Origin: Haematobia irritans | Taxonomy: Eukaryota > Arthropoda > Insecta > Diptera > Muscidae | Direction: 5' to 3' | NCBI RefSeq assembly: GCF_050003625.1 | Contig: NC_134397.1 | Span: forward strand, 197,243,063 to 197,307,062 | DNA: 64,000 nucleotides | Part shown: positions 10,996-21,237 of the stretch, piece after piece | Position numbering within the stretch: position 1 is the first letter of the stretch | Layout: every line of letters begins with the position of its first letter | Position numbers and translations under genes: made by a program | Notes under the pieces: model-generated | Seen by the model: only the letters and a program-made list of their open reading frames with translations | The model's database searches: none | Told to the model about the DNA's origin: nothing

Positions 10996-12273
10996 ACAGG
11001 TTGGCTGATAAGTCCCCGGTCTGACACATAGATGGCATCGCTAGTATTAAATGCATATTATTTTTATATAGTACCAACCTTCAAATGATTCGTGTCAAAA
11101 TGTGACGTCTGTAAGTCAATTAGTTTGTGAGATAGAGCGTCTTTTGTGAAGCAACATTTGTTATTGCGAAAAAATGGAAAAAAAGGAATTTCGTGTTTTG
11201 ATAAAATGCTGTTTTCTGAAGGGAAAAATACGGTGGAAGCAAAAACTTGGCTTGATAACGAGTTTCCGGACTCTGCCCCAGGGAAATCAACAATAATTGA
11301 TTGGTATGCTAAATTCAAGCGTGGTGAAATGAGCACGGAGGACGGTGAACGCAGTGGAGGCCCGAAAGAGGTGGTTACCGACGAAAACATCAAACAAATC
11401 CACAAAATGATTTTGAATGACCGTAAAATTAAGTTGGCCTTACAGATATCAAAGGAACGTGTTGGTCATATCATTCATCAATATTTGGATATGCGGAAGC
11501 TCTGTGCAAAATGGGTGCCGCGCGAGCTCACATTTGACCAAAAACAACAACGTGTTGATGATACTGAGCGGTGTTTGCAGCTGTTAACTCGCAATACACC
11601 CGAGTTTTTCCGTCGATATGTGACAATGGATGAAACATGGCTCCATCACTACACTCCTGAGTCCAATCGACAGTCGGCTGAGTGGACAGCGACCGGTGTA
11701 CCGTCTCCAAAGCGTGGAAAGACTCAAAAGTCCGCTGGCAAAGTAATGGCCTCTGTTCTTTGGGATGCGCATGGAATAATTTTTATCGATTATCTTGAGA
11801 AGGGAAAAACCATCAACAGTGACTATTATATGGCGTTATTGGAGCGTTTGAAGGTCGAAATCGCGGCAAAACGGCCCCATATGAAGAAGAAAAAAGTGTT
11901 GTTCCACCAAGACAACGCACCGTGCCACAAGTCATTGAGAACGATGGCAAAAATTCATGAATTGGACTTTGAATTGCTTCCCCACCCACCGTATTCTCCA
12001 GATCTGGCCCTCAGCGACTTTTTCTTGTTCTCAGACCTCAAAAGGATGCTCGCAGAGAAAAAATTTGGCTGCAATGAAGAGGTGATCGCCGAAACTGAGG
12101 CCTATTTTGAGGCAAAGCCGAAGGAGTACTACCAAAACGGTATCAAAAAATTGGAAGGTCGTTATAATCATTGTATCGCTCTTGGAGGGAACTATGTTGA
12201 GTAATAAAAACGAATTTTGACAAAAAAAAATGTGTTTTTCTTTGTTAGACCGGGGACTTATCAGCCAACCTGT
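10996..12273 (+). mobile_element. Mariner element, irritans (Himar) type
   Basis: 1278 bp bounded by 27-bp terminal inverted repeats beginning ACAGGTTGGCTGATAAGTCC, identical at both ends by eye, and flanked by TA on each side (10994-10995, 12274-12275). The repeats and the encoded protein match what I recall of Himar1 from the horn fly. Perfect ends and high similarity imply a recent insertion. The copy is inactive on its own because its ORF is damaged. Confidence 0.93.
11174..12204 (+). pseudogene. Mariner transposase (DD34D), frameshifted
   Basis: Cut-and-paste transposase. The natural start is ATG 11174 (MEKKEFRVLIK), but one A is missing from the run at about 11222-11230. The rest of the protein, from about EGKNTVEAKTW, is therefore in another frame and open to TAA at 12202-12204. 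An N-terminal helix-turn-helix region is followed by the catalytic triad: Asp at 11629-11631 (MDETW), Asp at 11911-11913 (HQDNAPCH) and Asp at 12016-12018, with 34 residues between the last two. Compared with the Himar type as I remember it, about five residues are missing in the DNA-binding half (KLALQISKER region) and the usual SPDLAPSD reads SPDLALSD. I judge it a dead copy that could still be mobilised in trans. Confidence 0.9.
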
Positions 12274-12378
12274 TATGTTGCAGAGGCAACTCTTTTTGAG
12301 GCTGTAAGAGTTTATCCCACACAAAAAGGAGTCGCGCAGATTTTTACTACAACTTATTACATTATATTTCTCGTATTA

Positions 12379-13263
12379 CACTAGCCAACAGTCGTTTTGT
12401 GAATTGGTTCTAGCATAATTTTTCTCATTGATTTTGACCTACTAAACACGAAATGAGTTTTAAAAAATTTTCTGTCGATTGGTTTTCGAGATCCAAATTT
12501 TTGAACTTTTTTTTTAATTTTTGGAGGTACACTTACAATTTTGAGCATATCTTTCGTCTTCTTTGGCCTATTTGATCCTAGTGCTACTCAAATGAAAGAA
12601 AATTTAGCCGTCTACAACTCATTCTCAGAAAATTTTCAAATCGGGTAAGTAGTTTGGATGTTGGCGGCTTAAAAAGGTTAAAAACGGCGTTTTTTTAGTA
12701 AAAATGTGGCAGAAAAAACATATAAAAATCCATATAAAATATAAAACACGATTACGTATAGCTGAAATTTTTACAAAGAAAATAAGCCTTTACTTAACAA
12801 AGTCTGACAACAAATAGCGGACTTATATTTTTTTTGGTAAAAGACCGAAAAGACCAAAAAACCAAAATTGCTGTTAGCATCGTGTTTTATATTTTATATG
12901 AATTTTTATATGGTTTTTTCTGCCACATTTTTACTAAAAAAACGCCGTTTTTGAACCTTTTTAAGCCGCCAACATTCAAACTACTTACCCGATTTGAATG
13001 AATGAGAGTGAGTTGTAGACGGCTAAATTTTCTTTCATTTGAGTAGCACTAGGATCAAATAGGTCAAAGAAGACGAAAGATATGCTCAAAATTGTAAGTG
13101 TACCTCCAAAAATTAAAAAAAAAAATTCAAAAATTTGTATCTCGAAAACCAGTCGAGAGAAAATTTTTTAAAACTCATTTTCGTGTTTAGTAGGTCAAAA
13201 TCAATGAGAAAAATTATGCTAGAACCAATTCACAGAGAAAATTTTGTTATTTGTGACCTAGTG
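12379..13263. mobile_element. Fold-back element with ~350-bp inverted arms
   Basis: The left arm, about 12401-12751, and right arm, about 12879-13232, are near-perfect reverse complements (shared blocks GAATTGGTTCTAGC, AGGTACACTTACAATTTTGA, AACGGCGTTTTTTTAGT) around a loop of about 125 bp. The outermost bases are CACTAG and CTAGTG (12379-12384, 13258-13263), with TTA on both outer sides as a possible short duplication. No ORF. The superfamily is not recognised. Confidence 0.75.
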
Positions 13264-15164
13264 TTATCAACGAAATTTTACCAATTTTAAATAACAATGA
13301 ATGAAAATCAAGATTTAAATTGGCTTTACAACACACAAGTCATTGACATTTCCAGGAAGCTTTTTAAAAGTAATCAAAAAACAATTATTGAACAATCAAA
13401 AAAAAACATATATTAAATTTTGTTACCGGAAATAACTGTTCTAAGGTAATTTTTCTAACAAAACAGAGTGAAAAAAATTTAATGATAAAATTGGAATTTT
13501 CAAATTAACCCAACGGTACGCATTTGAACAAAAAATCCAAAACAAAATCAACTATAATTATGGTCAACTAAGTGCTAAACTTAGGCGTCACAATAAAAAC
13601 GCAAATTAAATATTCCTACACAATAATGGACATTAATTAATTAATATTTTTCCATATCATAAGAAAAAAACCCAAAATCTGAGAACAATGGAAACAGTGA
13701 AATGGAAACAAACAAACAAATCTAAATAATTGTTATTGCTGCTGAACTGCAGCTGGCATTCACATTATCAATGTGCAATTGGACCTTTCATCGCCAGTCA
13801 GTAAAAAAAAAAACACGAAATTGTCCCCCTTTTATAGAGAATCCCTTGCTTTCCTAAGCTTAGCAAATTTTCTCAGAAACGTGACTGTGGTGGGTGAGCT
13901 AGAGTTGCAGCTGTAAGCAAAAAAATACAAAAATACATCATCTTCATTGTTTTATATTGTTTTCATCTCCCCCAGTTTCTTTTCATTTAAATTTTCAAAG
14001 TGTCAGTAGCATTCGATTGCCGGCTGAAATTGACTTCGAAAGCGCATAAAATAAATCTCATCCTGTCAGTTATTACCTCGCCGTTATATTCCATGGGGCA
14101 TGGAAAACAGTCTGCTGACATTGAACCTTGTTGTTAAATTGTCCATTCAAGTACTGACGTCGACGTCCCAACGAAATAGTCATCCATTTATTGCTGTCGT
14201 CAGTTGTCAAATACAGCGATAATCGAGTAAGTGTGTTCTGTAATCAATGGTCAAAGGATTTTAAAATCCAAATCAGTCAGTGTTAATTGAAGAGATTATC
14301 ATTGTGATAGCTAACTCATTGCCCCATATGAAGGACATACAATAGAAGGGCTATGACGTGAATTGTATGGGTGTGAGTGTGTGTGTGTAAGTGTTAATGG
14401 AAAATGTGCCACATGTGTAATGAATTGAACTTGCACATTATTAGTGTTTCCGTTTTCCGCGAAAAATTTACATTTGAATGAAAAATATCCACATATTAAA
14501 ATTGCGGTTAATTATACCGGGTCGAAAAACATATTTAGACTTAATAATTAATGAAAAAATAATGGTAATATTGATGAAAGTCTTTAATATTCTGTATATT
14601 GTCTATTGAAATAATCAATCAAAAAGCTAGAATTCAAGTAAATCTATGATATAAATGGGGTCCGATAAGCATTTCGCCCTTACAAAATAGTACAAATATT
14701 TTGGAAAACTGTAGGCCAAAATTTGCAGATTGAGTCAACTCGATATACTCTTTACCGGGTGATTTCTTTGCCCACACCGGGTGATTTCTTTGCCCACACC
14801 GGGTGATTTCTTTTGATTTAAAAAAAAATGGTAGCATGATACGAAATTTGACCCTACCGAGACGTTAAGCATTCCTTTCTTCCCAAGTGTTACCGTTTTA
14901 TCTTCAATTCAGCCCCGCACTCCTAGTTAGCAGTAAGTAAGTAAGTGTAAATTGCAAATATCTTCTCTTCTGTTAGTTTGAACTGAAAAATTTTCTGCAG
15001 GTAAGGTCCTAACTGACATGGAATATATAGGCAAGATGACAGATATTTTCATAATGCGGTGTAAAAGTTTGTTAGCTAACGTTACACTAACGAAACTTCA
15101 TGAAAATGGGTTTAAGTTTTTGAGGAAGTAATTCAAAATAGTCAAGTTTTTTTATTAAAAACAA
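13264..15164. other. Mostly single-copy intergenic DNA
   Basis: Mixed composition with no family repeats except a small tandem at 14754-14819. 13870-14240 is more complex in composition and holds TCAGT-type initiator-like motifs and a GTAAGTG donor-like site at about 14226, but no supported exon. A (TAAG)n-like stretch lies near 14935. Confidence 0.35.
14754..14819. repeat. Triplicated 22-bp tandem repeat
   Basis: Three head-to-tail copies of CCGGGTGATTTCTTTGCCCA plus two more bases (CA); the third copy is cut short by TTTTGATTT. The copies are identical, so the amplification is recent. Confidence 0.85.
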
Positions 15165-15716
15165 GTAAGTAAAGTCTAAAGTCGGGCGGGGCCGACTATA
15201 TTATACCCTTCACCATTATGTAGACCAAAATTTGTGTTACCCTCCAAAATCCTTCGAATTTGTTGGGAGTTATTATCAAGGTTTATATTCCCATATACAA
15301 ATATTTATATCTGAAACGATTTGGAGACAATTTTTTGTACTTCTACAAAATCGCTAGAATTAAAAATTAAATCGGCTAACACCCTGGGATGAAACACAAT
15401 GTTACTAAAAAAAATATGGGAAATAAAAAGCTAGAGCAATTTTGATGCAATTGTACAAAAGAGCATTTCTGATTTATCGGGCGATGTATATGTATTCGAG
15501 ATATAGGACAATCTGAGTAATATTTACAATTTTTGCTACTCAGCAGTGTCGATTTTACATAGATATTGGTTGAATCTCGCCAACATATATGGTCAATTGT
15601 GGGTTGTGATATATTATTTGGCCAATTCGGGCGACATTTCCACAAGTCGGAGTTTTTTTTTTTAATTCGACCATTCTGTGGAAAGTTTGGCATTACAGTG
15701 TATAGAATATGACTAA

Positions 15717-16987
15717 AGGGTGATACGGTCAAAATTTGGTCAATATAAATTTGACGTATTTCTTTCAATTTTACATTTAACAAACCTGAACACCCCTCAG
15801 AATGTTGCTCCTATTTTGATTTTGGAATTCACTCTTCAGTTGTCAAAATGCCGTCCAAGCAAGAAGAGCAGCGTATGAAAATTTTGCTTGCGCATCGCAA
15901 AATCCGAGCTTCTTGCACGCAAAGCTGGCAAAATCGCTAAAAGTTGCCAAATCAACCGTTACAAATGTAATTAAAGTGTTTGGGGAACGGTTGTCGACAG
16001 CCAGGAAGTCTGGGTCGGGGGGAAATCGGAAGCCGCTGAGACGACAAAGAGAGTTGCCGGTAGTTTCAAGCGAAACCCTAACCTCTCTCTCCGAGATGCC
16101 GCAAATAAGCTGGGTGTATCGTCTACAACCGTGCATCGAGCCAAAAAACGAGCCGGACTATCGACTTACAAGAAGGTAGTGACTCCAAATCGCGATGATA
16201 AACAAAATACGACGGCCAAAGCGCGATCCCGGAGGCTGTACACGACGATGCTGACGAAGTTTGACTGCGTGGTAATGTACGACGAAACCTACGTCAAAGC
16301 CGACTACAAGCAGCTTCCTGGACAGGAGTTTTATACGGCAAAAGGAAGGGGAAAGGTAGAAGATATTTTCAAGCACATAAAACTGTCAAAGTTCGCAAAG
16401 AAATATCTGGTTTGGCAAGCCATCTGTACCTGTGGCTTGAAAAGCAGCATTTTCATAGCTTCCGGGACTGTCAACCAAGAAATTTACGTGAAAGAGTGTT
16501 TGAATAAACGTCTGCTGCCTTTCCTGAAGAAACACGGTTGTTCCGTACTGTTTTGGCCGGATTTGGCATCTTGCCATTACGGTAAAAAGGCCATGGAGTG
16601 GTACGCCGCCAACAACGTGCAAGTGGTTCCCAAGGACAAGAATCCTCCCAACACGCCAGAGTTCCGCCCAATTGAGAAATACTGGGCTATTGTCAAGTGG
16701 AACTTAAAGAAGACCAATAAAACTGCTAAGGACGAGCAGCAGTTCAAGGCAAACTGGCTTTCTGCGGCGAAGAAGGTGGACAAGGTGGCTGTACAAAATA
16801 TGATGACAGGTGTCAAGCGTGAGGCCCGGGCAATTCGGATTTGGAAAAGCGAAAGTCTAACTGAATATTTTTACTGAATTTTACACTAATTGAACTTGAA
16901 AAAGAAATTTAATTTGATTTTTTAAATAAACGATTTCAACGATTTGCACGCGTGTTCCCTTGACCAAATTTTGACCGTATCACCCTT
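15717..16987 (+). mobile_element. Tc1/mariner element, DD37E group
   Basis: 1271 bp between perfect 28-bp terminal inverted repeats (15717-15744 and 16960-16987) beginning AAGGGTGATACGGTCAAAAT. TA precedes the left end by one base (15714-15715), but no TA directly follows the right end, so the target duplication is unclear or mutated. The encoded transposase has 37 residues between the second Asp and the Glu, as in the ITmD37E group described from mosquitoes. Confidence 0.85.
15848..16877 (+). pseudogene. DD37E transposase with two N-terminal frameshifts
   Basis: Starts at ATG 15848 (MPSKQEEQRMKILLAHRK). A missing A at about 15899-15902 moves the frame into LHAKLAKSLKVAKSTVTNVI (helix-turn-helix). 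A second shift at about 16040-16055 leads into the frame with VSSTTVHRAKKRAG and the whole catalytic domain, open to TGA 16875-16877. Triad: Asp 16281-16283 (VMYDETYVK), Asp at 16560-16562 (FWPDLASCHY) and Glu 16674-16676 (RPIEKYWAI). The catalytic domain looks intact; the DNA-binding domain is broken, so no full-length protein can be made. Confidence 0.87.
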
Positions 16988-18072
16988 GACGATATGGGGA
17001 AATCATCACAAAATTTTTTGTAAAATGTGGGTATTTTGGCCATATTAGATCAAGATGACGCACTTAAATAGCATATTAAATGTATTCTCTGTGGAAACTA
17101 TCGTATCTCCCATTGAAAATGGGTCTAAAATATGAAACATTCTACCCTATTCCCCCTACTCTGGCGTACATATGTTATATATGGGAGCCTATATCTAAAT
17201 ATGAACCGATTTTGACCAAATGTGACATGCATAGTTATAATAATCCTGCTATCTCAGCAAGAAACGTAAATGGGAGAATAATTTTGGCCTCCGTGGTCAT
17301 ATGGGTGTAAATCGGGCGAAAGATATATATGGGAGCCATATCTAAATCTGAACCGATTTCAACTAAATTTAGCACACTGAATGATACTTTTAAACGTACT
17401 CCTTGTGCAAAAGCAAATCAGGGCAAAACTCTGGCTTTTAAGGCCATATTAGTCGAAATCGGACGAAAGATATATATGGGAGCTATATCTAAATCTGCAC
17501 CGATTTCAACCAAATTTAGAACAATTAACAATACTATTAAATGTACTCCTTGTGCAAAATTTGAAGCAAATCAGGGCAAAACTCTGGCTTTTGAGGCCAT
17601 ATAAGTTCAAATCGGACGAAAGATATATATGGGAGCTATATCTAAATCTGAACCGATTTGGCTGATATTTTGCATATCTTACGAAAACCCCAAAATATTT
17701 TGTTGCCCGAAATTTTGAGAAAAATACGTTGATAAATGCGTCAATTATGACCAGATCGGTGATAAATACATATATGACAGCTATATCTAAATCTGAACCG
17801 ATTTTTTTCAAAATCAATAGCGATCGTCTTTGAGCCAATGTAAAACTCCGTGCCAAATTTTGAGGATGATCGGACTTAAACTGCGTGCTGTACTTTGCAC
17901 TCAAAATTACATATACAGACAGAAGGACGGACATCGCTAAATCGACTAAGACTTTAATTCTAAGACGATCGGTATACTAAACAATGGGTCTCAGACTTTT
18001 CCTTCTTGGCGTTACATACAAATGCACAAACTTATTATACCCTTTACCACAGTTGTGGTGAAGGGTATAAAA

Positions 18073-18527
18073 ATTAATTGAGATTTGCAATCAACATCAA
18101 TTAAATTTTTAATTGATTCAATTAAAAAATTTCTTGAAACTTTCTAATGAAATCAATTAATTTTTTCATCAAGTATCCTTTTTATGCTCAATTAAAACTT
18201 TGATTGATACTTCAATTTCCATGATTGAAGATATTTAATTAATGTCGTGATTAAATCAAAAGAAAAAAAACATTTTTGTGCGTAGGTGTTGTAATCGGAT
18301 TCAAAACACCGAATTTTAGATTTTTTTGAAAAATCAACTTTCCGGTTTTTCAAAACTTGGAAAAGTCCAATTTTCAACTTGTTTGCATACACACAAAAAA
18401 ATTTCACGAAAATTTTTCCGATTAAAATTTTTATAGAGTTTTAAAAAATATTCAATTAAAAATTTAATTGATTCAACAAATTTTTTAATTTAAACAAAAA
18501 TCAATCACAAAAATTGAAATCACGCTA
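18073..18527. repeat. TTAATTGA-rich MITE-like copy, interrupted
   Basis: Motifs such as TCAATTAAATTTTTAATTGA in both senses, and a CATACACACAAAAAAATTTC internal end at about 18386. The same family seems to resume at 19979-20020 (TTAATTAATACTATAATTTC, GTGATTGAATCAA), as if the two neighbouring INE-like copies landed in it. Confidence 0.6.
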
Positions 18528-19978
18528 ACTTCCGAACGAAACAAGCTATCGACTTGAAACTTGGCACAAGTAGTTGTTATTGATGTAGGTCGGATGGTAT
18601 TGCAAATGGGCCATATCGGTCCACTTTTATGTATAGCCCCCATATAAACGGACCCCCAAATTTGGCTTGCGAGGCCTCTAAGAGAATCAAATTTCATCCG
18701 ATCCGGCTGCAATTTGGTACATGGCGTTAGTATATGGTCTGTAACAACCATGCAAAAATTGATCCACATCGGTCCATAATTATATATAGCCCCCATATAA
18801 ACCGATCCCCTGGTTTGGCTTGCGAGGACTCTAAGAGAAGCAAATTTCATCCGATCCGGCTGAAATTTGGTACATGGCGTTAGTATATGGTCTCTAACAA
18901 CCATGCAAAAATTGGTCCACATCGGTCCATAATTATATATAGCCCCCATATAAACCGATCCCCCGATTTGGCTTGCGAGGCCTCTAAGAGGAGCAAATTT
19001 CATCCCATCCGGCTGAAATTTGGTACATGGTGTTGGTATATGGTCTCTAACAACCATGCAAAAATTGGTCCACATCGGTCCATAATTATATATAGCCCCC
19101 ATATAAACCGATCACCAGATTTGACCTCCGGAGCCTCTTGGAAGACCAAAATTCATCTGATTCAGTTTAAATTTGGTACGTGTTGTTAATATATGGTCTC
19201 AAATACCCATGCAAAAATTGGTCGAAATCGGTCAATAATTATATAGGCCCATATAAACCGATCCCCAGATTTGACCTCCGGAGCCCCTTGGAAGAGCAAA
19301 ATTCATCCGATTCGGTTGAGATTTTGTACGTGATGTTAGTATATGGTATCCAACAACCATGCAGGAATTGGTTCATATCAGTCCATAATTATATATAGCC
19401 CCCATATAAGCCGATCCCCAGATTTGACCTCCGATGCCTTTTGGAGAAGCAAAATTCATTCGATCTGGTTGAAATTTTGTACGTGGTGGTAGTATATGAT
19501 ATATAACAACCATGCCAAAAGTGGTCCATATCAGTCCATAATCATATATAGCCCCCATATAATCCGATCCCGAGATTTGGTTTTGGAGCCTCTTGGAGGA
19601 GCAAATTTCTTCCGAGTCAGTTGAAATTTGGTACATTGTGCTAGTATATGGCCGTTAACAACCATGCCTAACTAGGTCTATATCGGTGTATAGTTATATA
19701 TAGCCCTCAGGCAAATCGATCCCCAATCACACAAAAATTGGTCCATATCGATAAAGCGACCACCTTATTTTAATTCTGGCTCCCTACATACCGTGCAAAA
19801 GTCCATATCGATTCGTAATTATTTGTAGACTAACTCACAATTTAGAAAACAATTTAACATACCACAACCAAAGTAATTCGATTGTGGATGACAGTCTTTC
19901 GTAGAAGTTTCTACGCAATCCATGGTGGAGGGTACATAAGATTCGGCCTGGCCGAACTTACGGCCGTTTATACTTGTT
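18528..19978 (+). repeat. INE-like element family 1, 5'-truncated
   Basis: Begins inside the subterminal block (ATCACGCTAACTTCCGAACG), then seven or so 153-bp units (AATTATATATAGC at 18778, 18931 and 19084), then CCATGGTGGAGGGTACATAA and the hairpin TTCGGCCTGGCCGAA, ending TATACTTGTTTT. Lacks the TATACCC hairpin. The reading frame stays open over several units on both strands (205 and 100 codons) because the unit is 51 codons. Confidence 0.85.
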
Positions 19979-20020
19979 TTAATTAATACTATAATTTCGT
20001 GATTGAATCAAAAAAAAAAA

Positions 20021-21104
20021 AAACAAGTAAATACGGCCGTAAGTTCGGCCAGGCCGAAGCTTATGTACACTCCACCATGGATTGCGTAGAAACTTCTACT
20101 GAAGAGTATTATCCACAATCGAATTACTTGGGTTGCGGTTACACTTGCCGATGGCAAGGTATCTTAAAACTTCCTAACACCGTATTAAACTAAAAGAGGC
20201 CGTTTAAATACGTATATAATTAAGTTTAAAGTTTCTATTGAAATAAAATTTTGACAACATTTTCTATAGAAGTAAAATTTGGAAAACATTTTCTAAAGAA
20301 ATAAAATTTGGAAAAAATTTCTATAGAAATAAAATTTTGTTGTTGTTTTTACTGCAGCTTAAAACCATACATTGACTAAACTACAAATGTAGCTTAACCA
20401 ACAGAGGAAAAAAATGTTTGTCAAATTTATTTGGGCAAAGCCCTATAGACTGCAAGATGGTTGGATGGATGCACGTTTCGGAATTACCACATTCCTCATC
20501 AGCATCCTCTACTTGCAGCAAAACTATCAACCAATTATCAGAATAAATTCAGGCAGTTTATTAAACCCAACTATAAATAACACTTGAACCCTCCGAAAAA
20601 AGGTTTTACATTGATAGCCGGCTTATGCCGAAATAAATTCAAAACAAACATATCTCTTTTGCATATGCCACTGTCAAATCATCAATTTGAATTCAGTTGG
20701 CTGGGTTTATTTTGAGCGTGCTTCCTCTTCTTTTTCCATTCTTTTTGTTTTGTTATTGTTGGTTTTGTTCTTTAAGCATTGTTGTTGTTTTTATTGCAGC
20801 TTAAAACCATACATTGACTATAGAAATAAAATTTTGACAAAATTTTCTATAGGAATAAAATGTTGACAAAATTTTCTATAGAAATAATATTTTGACAATG
20901 TTTTCTATAATAATAAAATTTTGGTAGATTATTTTTGGCTCGAGTGGCAACCATGATTATGAACCGATATGGACCAATTTTTGTGTGATTGGGGATCGGC
21001 TATATATAACTATAGACCGATATGGACCAATTTTGGCATGGTTATTAGCGGCCTTATACTAACACCACGTTGCAACTTTCAACCGGATGAATTTTGCTCC
21101 TCCA
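20021..21104 (-). repeat. INE-like family 1 copy, 3' part (split by a hAT-like element)
   Basis: Starts ACAAGTAAATACGGCCGTAA with the hairpin GGCCGTAAGTTCGGCC, then a short 29-bp-unit array (20225-20340, 20815-20935) and the first core unit. It breaks off at CTCCTCCA (21097-21104) and resumes at 25576. An unrelated 444-bp insert sits at about 20338-20820. Confidence 0.85.
20338..20822. repeat. Insert bounded by ~40-bp direct repeats
   Basis: TTGTTGTTTTTACTGCAGC...CATTGACTA occurs at about 20339-20382 and again, one base different, at 20783-20822. Between them is about 400 bp of moderate GC (CAAGATGGTTGGATGGATGC, TTGATAGCCGGCTTATGCC). It interrupts the 29-bp array of the host INE-like copy. 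Not recognised; it could be a 1.1-unit tandem element or an insertion with terminal direct repeats. Confidence 0.5.
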
Positions 21105-21237
21105 CAGCGTTGCCAATTTAGCTTTTTTCCCGCTAGATTTGGCTTTTTTTGAAGACGTTTAGCGGGAAAAAAATGCATTTAGCTTTTAGCTTTTTTTCTG
21201 GCTTTTTTTCATTACCCTTTTAGCTATTTTTGGCTTT

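Larger units (their letters stand above)
15165..18072 (-). mobile_element. INE-like element family 3, interrupted by a DD37E transposon
   Basis: Starts with AAACAAGTAAGTAAAGTC and the hairpin GTCGGGCGGGGCCGAC (its 3' end), then about 150-bp units (GGGAGC at 17331, 17478 and 17631, the last two 153 bp apart) with ATATATATGGGAGCTATATC and AAATCTGAACCGATTT. It ends with the GACGGACATCGCTAAATCGA block and the hairpin CCCTTTACCACAGTTGTGG to GGGTATAA at about 18070. A Tc1/mariner element occupies 15717-16987. ORFs in the flanks are read-through of the repeat units. Confidence 0.8.

Noticed and set aside
15376..15783. 135-codon minus-strand ORF
   Set aside because: Crosses from the INE-like family-3 repeat into the DD37E end; no domain.
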